A stretch of DNA of 64,000 nucleotides. It comes from Halococcoides cellulosivorans. Its GTDB lineage: Archaea; Halobacteriota; Halobacteria; Halobacteriales; Haloarculaceae. Below are positions 50,267 through 59,541 of the stretch, piece by piece (position 1 is the first letter of the stretch; each line of letters opens with the position of its first letter). Under the pieces are notes generated by a model. That model saw only the letters and a list, made by a program, of their open reading frames with translations. It ran no database searches and was not told where the DNA came from. A program made the position numbers and the translations under genes. The stretch is from NCBI RefSeq assembly GCF_003058365.1, contig NZ_CP028858.1, positions 2,096,836 to 2,160,835 on the forward strand. Direction: 5' to 3'.

Positions 50267-50272
50267 CCCTCC
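50267..50272 (-). promoter_or_regulatory. Shine-Dalgarno GGAGGG before aglB
   Basis: GGAGGG on the minus strand, seven bases before the ATG at 50259; it decides the start against earlier in-frame codons. Confidence 0.5.
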
Positions 50273-50404
50273 GGCTGTGCATAGCCGGGAGAACCAGGAA
50301 AACGCACTTGAGTGTTGTGCATCGGCCCGCGCGTGGGCGACACTCTCGTTGCTGTCGTGACTCTCGACTGACCGGTCGGTGGCCACACACCGCGATCGAG
50401 CCGA

Positions 50405-51082
50405 TTATCGGTCGCAGACCGCGACCGAGCCGTCCGCGGAGCCGACGTACACCGCATCAGCCGCATCGACGAACAGGCCGTGACCGACGACGCCCGGGAT
50501 GGCCGATAGCTCGGTCGCCAGCGCCGCCGGGTCGTCGATCACGCCGAACGCGGCGTCGACGACGATCGCGCCGTCGTCGGTGAGCACCGGTCCGTCCCGT
50601 CGGGTCGCCATCCGTGTCTCGGCCGCTCCACCGAGCGCCGCGATCGCGTCGGCAACCGGGCGGCGCGCCTCGGGCAGGACGGCAAGGGGGACGGGCTGAT
50701 CGATCGCGTCGACGACTTTCGAGTCGTCGACGACGACCAGGAAGCGCTCGGCGTCGCTGTCGACGATCTTTTCGCGGACGTGGGCCCCACCGCCACCTTT
50801 GAGCAGCGCGGTCGGCGCGACCTGGTCGGCCCCGTCGATCGCGATGTCGACCCGATCGGCGTCGAGATCGGTCAACGGAATACCGGCCTCGCGGGCGCGC
50901 TGGCGGGCCTGCCAGGAGGTCGGCACGCCCCGGACCGCCAGTCCCGCGGCGACACGCTCACCGAGTGCGGTGATCGCCGTCGCCGCGGTCGATCCGGAGC
51001 CCAGGCCGACGACCGACTCGTCGTCGATCGCCTCGACCGCCGCCTCCCCGGCCACACGCTTCGCTGTCGTCCGGTCGGTCAT
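50405..51082 (-). CDS. rpiA: Ribose-5-phosphate isomerase A
   Basis: A 225-residue enzyme that interconverts ribulose-5-phosphate and ribose-5-phosphate, needed for nucleotide and histidine synthesis. Motifs: 'VVGLGSGSTAATAITALGER' (phosphate loop, about residues 24-43), 'VDIAIDGADQVAPTALLKGG' (catalytic Asp of DGAD, about 82-101) and 'GGAHVREKIVDSDAERFLVV' with the conserved E-K. Length is standard for RpiA. It follows the repeat-domain gene by 24 bases on the same strand and could be read from that transcript. Confidence 0.95.
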   Translation of the reverse strand: MTDRTTAKRVAGEAAVEAIDDESVVGLGSGSTAATAITALGERVAAGLAVRGVPTSWQARQRAREAGIPLTDLDADRVDIAIDGADQVAPTALLKGGGGAHVREKIVDSDAERFLVVVDDSKVVDAIDQPVPLAVLPEARRPVADAIAALGGAAETRMATRRDGPVLTDDGAIVVDAAFGVIDDPAALATELSAIPGVVGHGLFVDAADAVYVGSADGSVAVCDR

Positions 51083-51106
51083 ACGGAGACCTGCGAACGC
51101 TGGCCC

Positions 51107-53506
51107 TTACGTGTCCCGATCGGGCTGGACCTGCTCGTCGGAGTACGCCTCCGCGGAGCCGACGAAACTCGCCGCCCCACGGATCGCATTCGCCGCGAGC
51201 GTCACGACGTTGACCGTCGTCGAGGACGCCCCCGAGGTGACGACCAACCCGAAGGGGCGATCGTCGGCCCACCGGGCGTCGCCCGCCCGGACGAGCACCG
51301 CCCCGAAATAGCCGCCGGCCATCAACGACCGATCGGTGAGATCGATCGGGATCGCCGTCCCGTCGGCCTCCGCGACGGTCGGGTCGAACTCGGTGTTCGC
51401 GAGGTCGTCCAACCGGGTGAGCGATCCGATCGAGAAGTCCAGATCGTACTCCGGCCACGCCGTCGCGAGCGTCTCGGCTTCCGCCGCCAGCGACACGGCG
51501 ACCTCGTCGGGACGGCCCTCGACGACGTGGTAGGCCGCCTCGAAGGTCCGATCGCCGTCGAGACAGCAGTCCGTGACCTCGAATGGATTCACGAACGCGG
51601 TCGTCCCCTCCAGATCGACGGCGACGCCCCAGACCCCGTCGTCGATCACCCAGCGTCCGCCGTGGCCCTCACACAACACCTCGCCAAAGTACGCCCCCAG
51701 GGCTCGTAGATCGCCCGCGTCGTGGTCCTCCAGCAGCGCATCGAGGCGGAGCAGCGAGGACGGCGAGCCGTCGAGATCGTAGGCATCGAACTCCGCGGCA
51801 AAGTCGGCTGCCGCCGCGGCGAACGCGTCCGGGTCGCCGTCTTCGATCGCGACACCCTCGGCACCCGGCGTGCCGGCGGCGACCGACAGGAGATCGACTC
51901 CCTCGGTCCCGTCCTCGCTCGTGGCGTCGGTGGCCTCACTCTCCGCAGGGTCGGCGTCGGAACCGGTGTCCGCGCGCGTCGATGCGGGCGGTTTCGGCGT
52001 CCACTCGTCGGCGGTCGTGGTCGGCCCAGCGTCGGTCGGGTCGACCGCGTCCTCCGATCGGTCACCCGCGGTCGCGTCACCGGCCTCGTCGGTGGCCGGA
52101 GTCGTCGACGCGGGCCCCTCGTCGAGACCGCCCTCGACCGGGTCGAACGGCACCGCCTCGGACTCGCTCGGCTCGGCGGTGTCGAACCGATCGGGGTCGA
52201 GCGCGGGTTCGATCAACTCCTCGGGCACGTCGCCCGGGTCGGGCGAGCGGTGGGTCTCGACGGGGTCGGCGGCGAGTTCGCGATAGGTCGCGAAAAAGCG
52301 CGCGTAGTCTCTGACCGAGAGTTTCGCGATCTCGAAGACGTCGACGACGACCGTCTCGTCGCCACGGTCGAGGGCGACCGCCCAGCCAGTCTCGCCGGCC
52401 TCGACCCAGGTGCCAGATTCGTGGCGCACGAGCACCTCACCCGCGTAACTGCCCACCTGGGCGACGATCCCGGTGAACGCCTCCGCGTCGTAGCCGCTCC
52501 CCCCGAAGGTGGCGTCCGCGAACCGTTCGCTGTCCCACTGCTCGTCGACGAAGCCGTCGAGGCGGGCGAGTGAGGCCGGCGAGTAATCCAGGTCGTGTTC
52601 GGCCCAGAACGTCGCGAGGTCCTCGGCCTCCTCACGGAACCGGCCGGGGAACTCCGTCGTGCCGAGCGCCTCGGCAATCGACACCGACGGAGCGGACTCC
52701 GTGTCCACCGCGTCGGCAGTGTCGGACGCGCCAGTCGCCTCTTCGATGAGGTCGGCCGTCGTGGCGTCCGCCGGGGGCGTCTCGCGGTCACTGGCCGGCG
52801 TCGCGTTCACCCCCTCGGGCATCTCGTCCTCGGTCGACACCGTTTCTGCGGGCGATTCGGCGTCCAGCGGGACCGAGTCCTGGGTGGGCGTCGAATCCGG
52901 GGCGGGCGTCGAGTTCGTCGTCGACGTCGAGTCCGCCGCGGGCGTCGAATCCGGCGTCGACGTCGAGTCCGCAGTGGGCGTCGACTCCGCCGTGGGCGTC
53001 ACCGGCGACGGGTCGGCGGGTTCGGTCCACTCCGCGGTGTCGGTCTCGCGGGCGTCGCTCGTCGCTCGGTCGGTCCCCGGGGTCTCGTCCCCAGCGTCCG
53101 TGGTGGCCGCCGTCCCCGTGAGGCCGAGACCACCGAGGAGCCGAACGACGACCCAGACGTAGAGGGGCCGGACGAGGTAGTTCCCGATCCCCAGGAGGCC
53201 GACGATGCCACCGACGGCCTGGAGTTCACCCGTCGACAGCGCCGGTCGGGCGGCGACCACCGCCCCGGCGACGACGGGGCCGACCCAGAGCGTCGCCGCA
53301 TGAATCTTGGCCACTCGCGTCGGGACGCGCTGGCCCAGAAGTTCGTGGACGAGCAGGAGAACACCGCCGAACCCGACCAGCGGGCCGACGAGCAGGATCG
53401 ACGGGCTCACCCCCGCCACCCCGAGCGCGACCAGCACGAGACCGGCCAGAAAGAGGACACTCGTCAGCTGTCGGGAGAGCCGCTCGAATCGCGCCCCAAA
53501 GTCCAT
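51107..53506 (-). CDS. Large acidic membrane protein with three diverged repeat domains
   Basis: A 799-residue protein I do not recognise as a whole. Residues 1-130 hold four to five hydrophobic segments. Residues about 165-213 are a low-complexity run of 'STPTADSTSTPDSTPAADST' type. Three copies of one domain follow, at about 285-412, 560-660 and 672-795. They share 'LD.S..SL.RLD', then 'YFGEVL...G.W' (SYAGEVLVRHESGTWVEAGE; AYFGEVLCEGHGGRWVIDDG; GYFGAVLVRAGDARWADDRP), then a hydrophobic strand pair. This resembles DUF-type domains seen in bacterial immunity-like proteins. The linkers are very acidic. Function is unknown; membrane anchoring with three soluble copies suggests a scaffold. ATG at 53506. 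Confidence 0.75.
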   Translation of the reverse strand: MDFGARFERLSRQLTSVLFLAGLVLVALGVAGVSPSILLVGPLVGFGGVLLLVHELLGQRVPTRVAKIHAATLWVGPVVAGAVVAARPALSTGELQAVGGIVGLLGIGNYLVRPLYVWVVVRLLGGLGLTGTAATTDAGDETPGTDRATSDARETDTAEWTEPADPSPVTPTAESTPTADSTSTPDSTPAADSTSTTNSTPAPDSTPTQDSVPLDAESPAETVSTEDEMPEGVNATPASDRETPPADATTADLIEEATGASDTADAVDTESAPSVSIAEALGTTEFPGRFREEAEDLATFWAEHDLDYSPASLARLDGFVDEQWDSERFADATFGGSGYDAEAFTGIVAQVGSYAGEVLVRHESGTWVEAGETGWAVALDRGDETVVVDVFEIAKLSVRDYARFFATYRELAADPVETHRSPDPGDVPEELIEPALDPDRFDTAEPSESEAVPFDPVEGGLDEGPASTTPATDEAGDATAGDRSEDAVDPTDAGPTTTADEWTPKPPASTRADTGSDADPAESEATDATSEDGTEGVDLLSVAAGTPGAEGVAIEDGDPDAFAAAAADFAAEFDAYDLDGSPSSLLRLDALLEDHDAGDLRALGAYFGEVLCEGHGGRWVIDDGVWGVAVDLEGTTAFVNPFEVTDCCLDGDRTFEAAYHVVEGRPDEVAVSLAAEAETLATAWPEYDLDFSIGSLTRLDDLANTEFDPTVAEADGTAIPIDLTDRSLMAGGYFGAVLVRAGDARWADDRPFGLVVTSGASSTTVNVVTLAANAIRGAASFVGSAEAYSDEQVQPDRDT

Positions 53507-53548
53507 CACCGCATCGGTACGCCCCGAGGGGTTTTCGTTCTGGTGGTC

Positions 53549-55327
53549 TCAGTCGGTGTCCCACACGTCCGCGACGGGGCTGGCGTCGACGGTGCGCCGA
53601 TCGGTTCCGCCCCCCGAGAGGCCCGCGAGCGCCGCCGACGCGTCACCGGGCGGCAGGTCGGGGCGCTCACACCGGTCGACCTGGGCGGCGAACCACTCGG
53701 GCATGGCCGATCGCGCCCGGTCGAACAGATCCAGCAGGCTCCGATCGGCCAGATACGTCGCGCCGTAGTCGGTCGGAGACCGCACGATCCGGCCACACGC
53801 CTGGATCACCGTCCGGAGCGCCGTCCGGTAGTACCAGTCCCAGCGGTCGTTCTCCAGACGGCGCTCGACCCGGGGATCGCCCACGTTCGGATACGGCGCC
53901 TTACAGAGCACCTGCCAGCGCGCCAGATCGCCCTCCAGATCGAGTGCTTCCTCCATTTTCACCGAGAGGAACACCTCGGGACGCGTCTCGCGCTTCCAGG
54001 TCGCGAGTTGGGCGTCCCGATCCGATCGGCCGTGCGCGCGGATCCGGTCGGCCACGCCCCGCTCGCGCAGTCGATCGGCCAGCCCCGACTGGATGTCGTA
54101 GGAGTGACAGTGGATCAGCCCGGGTTCGTCGGGTCGATCGGCCATGATCCGGACGACCGTGTCGGCGATCGTATCGAGGGTGTCCGCGCGGTGTTCGCGA
54201 GTCATCTTGCCCGCGCTGACGTCGAACAGCGGGCGCGATTCGACGGGAAACGTATGCCCGACCGAGACGAGCGCGACCCGGTCGGGATCGAGGCCGACGC
54301 CCCGACAGAACGCGTCCTTGTCGAGGATCGTCGCCGAGAGGAGTGCGAACTGCTGCCCGCGATCCCAGACGGTGTGGCCGAGATACCGCTCGGGGTTCAT
54401 CGGCGCGATCCGGACGGGTTCGCCCGCGCCGTCTGGCTGGTGGACGACCCATTCGGTCCCGCCGCTGTCGTCGTCGGCGTCGCTCTCGCCGTCCGTGTCG
54501 CCGTCGTCTCCAGCCGCCCCCTCGCCCGGGCCGACCGGACCGCTGGTCTCCAGAAACCACCCGAGATCCGAGCGCAGCGTCTCCAGGCGGTCGCGTTCGA
54601 CGACCGCGTCGGGATCGAGTTCGGCCTGATTCCGCAGTTCGGTCAGGCGGCGCTCACAGACCGTCCGGAGGCCGTCGGCGTACGATCGGGCGCTCCCGAG
54701 GTCGTCGATGGCGGGCGGCGGCCGGGCCTCCCAGACCGGGACCGTCGAGGGGTCGAGTTCGATGGTCGCGTACAGTTCGGCCCACTCACGGAGGCCGTGA
54801 GCCTCGTCGACGACGATCACGTCGCGCTGGCCGAACACGTCACTGCCCGCGGTCTGCATGAAGTAGGCGAGTGTCATCGCCGCGATCGACCGCTGGGAAG
54901 CGATCGACCGGTCGGAGTAGTACGGACAGCGCTGCTTGCGGTCGCACTCGAACTCGCGTTCGCGGACACACGGCGCGCGATCGACCGGCGTCGTCGACTC
55001 ACCGGGGAGGATGCAGTCGTAGTTGTTCTTCCCGCGGACGATCGCGAGATCGTCGAGCAGCGGATCGTTCGAGACGTCGTCGAGTTGCGAGACCTGCGGA
55101 GTCGTGTAGTACGCCCCGACCGGCTCCTCGGGGTCGGCCGCGCCGGGCCGGCGCGCACACCCCGCGATCGCTCTCGCGAGCAGGGACTTGCCGCTCCCGG
55201 TTGGCGCGCGCACGAGGACGACCTCGTTGCCCGCGGCGAACGCCTCGTCGATCGCGTCGAGCGCAGCGGCCTGGTTCCCGCGGTACTCGGGGGCGGGGAA
55301 CTCGTCGGTGAGCCGATCGAGGTCCAC
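53549..55327 (-). CDS. XPD/DinG-family DNA helicase
   Basis: A 592-residue superfamily 2 helicase. Walker A is 'RAPTGSGKSLLARAIAGCAR' (about residues 39-58); the DEAH box is 'DVIVVDEAHGLREWAELYA'. Between them are four cysteines ('YDCILPG', 'CVREREFECDRKQRCPYYSD'), placed like the ligands of the XPD [4Fe-4S] domain. The second ATPase lobe has 'FALLSATILDKDAFCRGVGL', 'LIHCHSYDIQSGLADRLRER' and 'VIQACGRIVRSPTDYGATYL' with the arginine finger region. An acidic low-complexity insert (about 275-300) is halophile-specific. It would unwind DNA 5' to 3' in repair; haloarchaea usually have several such helicases. It is divergent from the PD-(D/E)XK gene. Confidence 0.88.
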   Translation of the reverse strand: MDLDRLTDEFPAPEYRGNQAAALDAIDEAFAAGNEVVLVRAPTGSGKSLLARAIAGCARRPGAADPEEPVGAYYTTPQVSQLDDVSNDPLLDDLAIVRGKNNYDCILPGESTTPVDRAPCVREREFECDRKQRCPYYSDRSIASQRSIAAMTLAYFMQTAGSDVFGQRDVIVVDEAHGLREWAELYATIELDPSTVPVWEARPPPAIDDLGSARSYADGLRTVCERRLTELRNQAELDPDAVVERDRLETLRSDLGWFLETSGPVGPGEGAAGDDGDTDGESDADDDSGGTEWVVHQPDGAGEPVRIAPMNPERYLGHTVWDRGQQFALLSATILDKDAFCRGVGLDPDRVALVSVGHTFPVESRPLFDVSAGKMTREHRADTLDTIADTVVRIMADRPDEPGLIHCHSYDIQSGLADRLRERGVADRIRAHGRSDRDAQLATWKRETRPEVFLSVKMEEALDLEGDLARWQVLCKAPYPNVGDPRVERRLENDRWDWYYRTALRTVIQACGRIVRSPTDYGATYLADRSLLDLFDRARSAMPEWFAAQVDRCERPDLPPGDASAALAGLSGGGTDRRTVDASPVADVWDTD

Positions 55328-55504
55328 GCCGATTCCATACTTCCCGCCGGGTTATCTGTTTCGGGCGACCGAGATCGCAGGCTAACCGATAGATGAAAGG
55401 ATCCAGTTACCTGGAACGACTTACGATCGCTCACCAGCATCTGATCGGGTAGTAGTGTCCATCGCAACCGTTGTCCCTGGACAACACCTCCGTCGAAGTC
55501 AGCC
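55328..55504. other. Divergent spacer with a perfect palindrome
   Basis: 177 bases between the helicase and nuclease genes; no gene seen. GTTGTCC-CT-GGACAAC at 55470-55485 is a perfect palindrome 20 bases before the nuclease GTG start and may be an operator. No clear TATA box can be placed for the nuclease. Confidence 0.45.
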
Positions 55505-56464
55505 GTGTCCATAGACGAATCCGAACTACTATCGTCCGTTCGTGAGCGCGATGTCGACCTCGTGGTCGTCCAACTGCTGAAGACTGATCCGACATTCCGG
55601 GACTGGTTCGTGGATCAACTCGCGACCGATCGACAGGTGGTCGATTTCCTCGGTGTTCGACACTCCGTCGAGCGAGACACGGGTGAGTCCGACATCGAGA
55701 TGGGGTTCGAAACACGGGCAGGCGACCACTGGATCGTTCTCGTCGAGAACAAAATCAACGCCGGAAAGCAGCAGCGACAGGTCGAACGGTATTTCGAGCG
55801 TGGGGAGAACTACGTCGATCGGAACGGCTGGGACGGTTTCCGTGTCGCACTCATCGCTCCGGAAGGATACGTAAGCGACAGCGACAGGGCCGCCTTCGAG
55901 GACGTTATTACCTACGAAGACGTGAGAAATCGAGTCGAACGAGGAGACCACGACGGAAGCGAGTTCTTCTGTACCGTCCTCGACGAAGCGGTTAAGAAGC
56001 GAACCCCGACGGATCTGTCACGATGGACCGAGCGGACAGTCGAGCAGTTTCGGGACCGGATGGCGTCGTTGCCGCCTGTCGAGGTGTACGACGATGGGAC
56101 CACGAACAAACAACTCCGGGTGAAATCGCGAGCCCCCGATCACCCCGACGCGGCCCTCTACAATGTGTACTTCCCAGGAGAAATGGACGGAGCGAAAGCA
56201 CAAGTTCGTCTCAACCTCACCGGCCACAAAACAGCGACCGTCTCTGAAGAGGAGTTTGAAGCACTCAAACCGGCCCTGGAGCGGGAGATGGTCGGCCTCG
56301 ACGGATTCCGTTCGCACGACCGGGCGATGGAACCGGTGAAAACCGAACACTACCGATCGAACTACCGATCAGACAGAGAGTACATCGACGGCGTGGTCGA
56401 TACGCTCTGTGAATTGATCGAAGCGTACCACCCGCTATTCGTCGCCAACGAAACGTTCGAGTGA
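55505..56464 (+). CDS. Lone PD-(D/E)XK nuclease-family protein
   Basis: A 319-residue protein from a GTG start. After a helical N-terminus ('LLKTDPTFRDWFVDQLATDR', a four-helix lead common in this family) come 'GESDIEMGFETRAGDHWIVL' and VENKINAGKQQRQ: the Asp and the E-x-K of the PD-(D/E)XK nuclease core. 'RYFERGENYVDRNGWDGFRV' then 'ALIAPEGY' complete the fold. The C-terminal half is not recognised. Such proteins occur as orphans near defence loci and mobile elements. Codon use is less GC-biased than in the neighbours, suggesting transfer. No methylase, restriction partner or helicase of a known system is adjacent. Possible role: DNA damage or phage defence, unproven. Confidence 0.7.
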   Translation: MSIDESELLSSVRERDVDLVVVQLLKTDPTFRDWFVDQLATDRQVVDFLGVRHSVERDTGESDIEMGFETRAGDHWIVLVENKINAGKQQRQVERYFERGENYVDRNGWDGFRVALIAPEGYVSDSDRAAFEDVITYEDVRNRVERGDHDGSEFFCTVLDEAVKKRTPTDLSRWTERTVEQFRDRMASLPPVEVYDDGTTNKQLRVKSRAPDHPDAALYNVYFPGEMDGAKAQVRLNLTGHKTATVSEEEFEALKPALEREMVGLDGFRSHDRAMEPVKTEHYRSNYRSDREYIDGVVDTLCELIEAYHPLFVANETFE

Positions 56465-56507
56465 ACGCTGCCGGAGCTCGCTTCGACTGAAACAAGCTCT
56501 CCCAGGG

Positions 56508-56678
56508 TCACCCGTTGATCTGTTCGAACTGATCGAGCAGTTCCTCGGTGGACTCCTCGCCGTCGTACTCCACGGTGCCGTGGTAGACGGTTCGCTCGTC
56601 GTCGAACGATGCGTCGACCTCCGACGCTTTTCGTTCGCGCCGTTCGTGTTCGTGCTCGTCGTAGGCACCAAGAGACAT
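56508..56678 (-). CDS. Small haloarchaeal protein, DUF5786 family
   Basis: A 56-residue, very acidic and polar protein. It begins MSLGAYDEHEHERRERKASE, followed by VDASFDDERTVYHGTVEYDG and a helical end 'EESTEELLDQFEQING'. I recognise this as DUF5786, a short family present in most haloarchaea and without known function. The ATG at 56678 starts the conserved sequence; a TACCTAA-like box lies about 25 bases upstream. It converges on the nuclease gene, with 43 bases between stops. Confidence 0.82.
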   Translation of the reverse strand: MSLGAYDEHEHERRERKASEVDASFDDERTVYHGTVEYDGEESTEELLDQFEQING

Positions 56679-56762
56679 TGTCGTCTCGCTTAGGTACGTG
56701 ATCGACCAACATGAATGTAACGCCGTCACATGGGGAGTGTCCGCACGCCCACAGAGCAGCCG

Positions 56763-57995
56763 TCAGGGTCGCCCGTCGCTGTGATCGGTGTCGCGCTCCT
56801 CGGCGTCGCCGTCGGGCGATCCCGCGTCGTCGAGGTCGTTCGCGTCGACCCACAGATCGTCGTCGGGGTCCGCACCGTCGGTCGCGTCCGGCGTCGACGC
56901 GTCTGACCCCGGCGTGTCGGGTGATCGCTCGGCCCCAGACGGGTCGCTCGTGTCGCCGTCGTCGGAGGCCCCGATCGGGTCGCCCTCCTCGGAGACCTCG
57001 CTTTTGTCGCCTGTGTCGGCGGCCGCGTCACTCGGCGCGACGGCGGGCACCGCGACCCGATCGATCGCGTCCGCGACGATCGCCGATTGCTCGACGCCCT
57101 CGACGGTGGCTTCCGTCGTGCGAACCACGCGGTGGGCCATCGTCGGCTGGGCGATCGCCTGGACGTCTTCGGGGGTGACGTAGTCGCGATCCTGGAGGAC
57201 CGCGCGAGCGCGGGCGACCTCGAAGATGCGCTGGATCCCGCGGGGCGAGACGCCGACGTCGACGCGGTCGTCCGCGCGGGTCGTCCGCGCCAGATCGACG
57301 ATGTACCGTCGGACGCGATCGGTGACCTGGACCCCTTCACAGATCTCCTGAAGCGTCCGGACGGTCGCGGCGTCGGTGACGGCCTCGACCGACGGCGAGA
57401 GCGTGTGTCGTGACGCCCGCCGGTCGAGTAGTTCCATCTCACCCTCGGCGTCGGCATAGCCCAGGGCGGTCTTCACCGCGAAGCGGTCGCGCTGGGCCTC
57501 CGGCAGGCGGAAGGTGCCCTCCTGTTCGATCGGGTTCTGGGTCGCGATCACGAGAAACGGGTCGGGCAACGGGTGGGTCGTGCCGTCGACGCTCACCTGG
57601 CGGTCCTCCATGGCTTCGAGCAGTGCGGCCTGGGTCTTCGGCGGCGCGCGATTGATCTCGTCGGCCAGCACGACGTTCGCGAAGATCGGCCCCTCCGAGA
57701 ACTCGAAGGTGCCCGCGGTCTCGTCGTAGACGGTCGACCCCGTCACGTCAGAGGGGAGGAGATCGGGCGTGAACTGGACGCGATTGAATTCGAGGCCGAG
57801 CGCCTCCGCGAGCACGCGTGCGGTGACGGTCTTGCCCGTGCCGGGGACGTCCTCCAGGAGGACGTGGCCGCGCGCGAGCAGCGCGGTCACCATCGTCGCC
57901 AGCGTGTCGTCGTCGATGACGACCGCACTCGCGATCCGGTCGCGCACCCGGCGCGTGGTCTCGCTCGCCGCCGTGATCGACTCGGGGCTGTCCAT
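56763..57995 (-). CDS. MoxR-family AAA+ ATPase
   Basis: A 410-residue cytoplasmic chaperone-like ATPase. Walker A is PGTGKT (residues 51-56), Walker B 'LADEIN' (109-114), sensor 'IATQNPIEQEGTFRLPEAQR' and an arginine-finger region after it. The C-terminal lid has 'GVSPRGIQRIFEVARARAVL'. From about residue 325 a long acidic tail replaces conserved sequence (for example 'DDGDTSDPSGAERSPDTPGS'). MoxR proteins help mature or insert partner complexes, usually with DUF58 or VWA proteins; here the DUF58 gene lies in the same operon. It is the last gene of the unit, 37 bases after the polytopic gene. Confidence 0.93.
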   Translation of the reverse strand: MDSPESITAASETTRRVRDRIASAVVIDDDTLATMVTALLARGHVLLEDVPGTGKTVTARVLAEALGLEFNRVQFTPDLLPSDVTGSTVYDETAGTFEFSEGPIFANVVLADEINRAPPKTQAALLEAMEDRQVSVDGTTHPLPDPFLVIATQNPIEQEGTFRLPEAQRDRFAVKTALGYADAEGEMELLDRRASRHTLSPSVEAVTDAATVRTLQEICEGVQVTDRVRRYIVDLARTTRADDRVDVGVSPRGIQRIFEVARARAVLQDRDYVTPEDVQAIAQPTMAHRVVRTTEATVEGVEQSAIVADAIDRVAVPAVAPSDAAADTGDKSEVSEEGDPIGASDDGDTSDPSGAERSPDTPGSDASTPDATDGADPDDDLWVDANDLDDAGSPDGDAEERDTDHSDGRP

Positions 57996-58032
57996 GCCGT
58001 CGGGTCGACCGCCACGGTGACAAATCCCCCGG

Positions 58033-59541
58033 TCACCGCCGGAGCGGAACTGTCGCGAGCAACGCGGCGAGCACCGCGCCCGCGGCGGCCCCGGCCGTCC
58101 CCACTGGCGCCCACCCGGCGAGCAGCGTGACGCCGATCGCGAGGACGGCCGCGACGACGGCGACTGCGAGCGTCGTGCGCGCGTGATCGAGTTCGATCCC
58201 CCGGGTGTGGGGCCGGTGGCCCACCTCGACGGTGAGGCCGAGCGCGAACTCGCCGTGGTCCCAGACGACGAGCGCGGCGACGACGACGGGGATCGGGGCC
58301 CAGACCGGCCCCGAGGGCGCGACGCCGATCGCGACGATGAACAGGCCCGCGGTCGCGACGGCGATCGGGCCCGCCCGCGGCGGGAACACGCCCAGATAGG
58401 TCGCGCCGACGACGAGCGCGAGCGGCGTGAGTACCAGGAAGATCGCGATCAACGCCAGCAGCACGGTCACCACTGCGATCCCGAGCACCTGAAGCGCAAC
58501 GACGGTGACGTCGACCGCGCCGGTCTGGGCCGCCGACCCGACCCCGACGATCATGACGCCGATAAGCACCATCCCCCCGGCCCCGACCAGCGGGGCGATC
58601 CGCCGGGCGCGCGGACCGCTGACGCCACGATTCAGCCACCGGATCGCGATCCGGACCGTCGCCACGAGCGCGCCCGCGACGGCGAGTGCGATCGCGACAG
58701 CGAGCGGCGGGGCGCGAAGCACCGGCGAGGTGAGCACGCGGTCGATCGAGGGCGGCACCGACGGCCACGCGTCGAGCAGGCCAGCGATCGCAGGCGGAAT
58801 CCAGGGCGTCACGGCGAGGAGGATCCGGAGTGTAAAGAACGTCATCCACGCCGACAGGGCGACGACGACGAGTCCGGCGAGCACGATACGAGCGAGTCTC
58901 ACCCTGGACGTGACGCGATCGGTCCATCGGGCGGGCGCGAGCGCGGCGATCGGCAACCAGACGAGTGCGAGTGTGACCAGCGTGGCACTCAGCCCGACGA
59001 TCAGTGCCAGCCCGGCGAGATCGGGGCCGCTCGGCGGCGCGATCGCCGTGGGGACGAGCAAGCCGACGACCAAGACGAGCACCGCCAGGCCGCTGACAAC
59101 GATTGGCGAGGCGACGAGCCCGACCAGCGCAGCGATCCAGCCCTGGCGATTGACTGCAGCGAGATGCTCACGATCGACGTTCGCCCAGGCACAGCCCAGC
59201 CCGAGGATCGCCAGCGCATACCCACCGAGGACGAGAAATACGCCGATCGTCCCGTCATTCAGGCCATCGAGGACGTTTCGCACTAGCACGATCGACATCG
59301 GGATGAAGATGAGTTGGCCAAAGGCCAGCGATCGGAACCGATCGCGACCCAGCAGCGCGATCCCCGCAACGACGAACCCCGCCGTCGTGGCGACCTTTCC
59401 GATGGCCGCCTGCGCGCCGATCGCGAGGCCGAGTCCGACCGCGCCGACCGCCAGCGAGGCGATCCAGAGCCCGATCGCGCGCGGGCGGCCCTCGTCACCG
59501 ATCGCCGTCGGCGCGTCGAGGCGGGGGCCAAAGAGGGGCAT
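58033..59541 (-). CDS. Polytopic membrane protein of the MoxR-DUF58 operon (DUF7519-like)
   Basis: A 502-residue membrane protein with about twelve hydrophobic segments, starting 'IGLWIASLAVGAVGLGLAIG' near residue 22. No transport or enzyme motif is seen. I know it as a haloarchaeal family found only beside MoxR and DUF58 (DUF7519, name from memory). Its ATG shares one base with the TGA of the DUF58 gene (TGATG), so translation is coupled. It may be the membrane core of the complex that the MoxR ATPase works on. Confidence 0.8.
   Translation of the reverse strand: MPLFGPRLDAPTAIGDEGRPRAIGLWIASLAVGAVGLGLAIGAQAAIGKVATTAGFVVAGIALLGRDRFRSLAFGQLIFIPMSIVLVRNVLDGLNDGTIGVFLVLGGYALAILGLGCAWANVDREHLAAVNRQGWIAALVGLVASPIVVSGLAVLVLVVGLLVPTAIAPPSGPDLAGLALIVGLSATLVTLALVWLPIAALAPARWTDRVTSRVRLARIVLAGLVVVALSAWMTFFTLRILLAVTPWIPPAIAGLLDAWPSVPPSIDRVLTSPVLRAPPLAVAIALAVAGALVATVRIAIRWLNRGVSGPRARRIAPLVGAGGMVLIGVMIVGVGSAAQTGAVDVTVVALQVLGIAVVTVLLALIAIFLVLTPLALVVGATYLGVFPPRAGPIAVATAGLFIVAIGVAPSGPVWAPIPVVVAALVVWDHGEFALGLTVEVGHRPHTRGIELDHARTTLAVAVVAAVLAIGVTLLAGWAPVGTAGAAAGAVLAALLATVPLRR

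Noticed and set aside
48034-50583. 849-residue plus-strand frame across aglB
   Set aside because: Antisense to aglB with its WWDYG motif; the product is an Arg/Asp-rich string without domains.
52595-55396. 933-residue plus-strand frame across the repeat-domain and helicase genes
   Set aside because: It crosses two real genes on the other strand and their gap and shows no domain.
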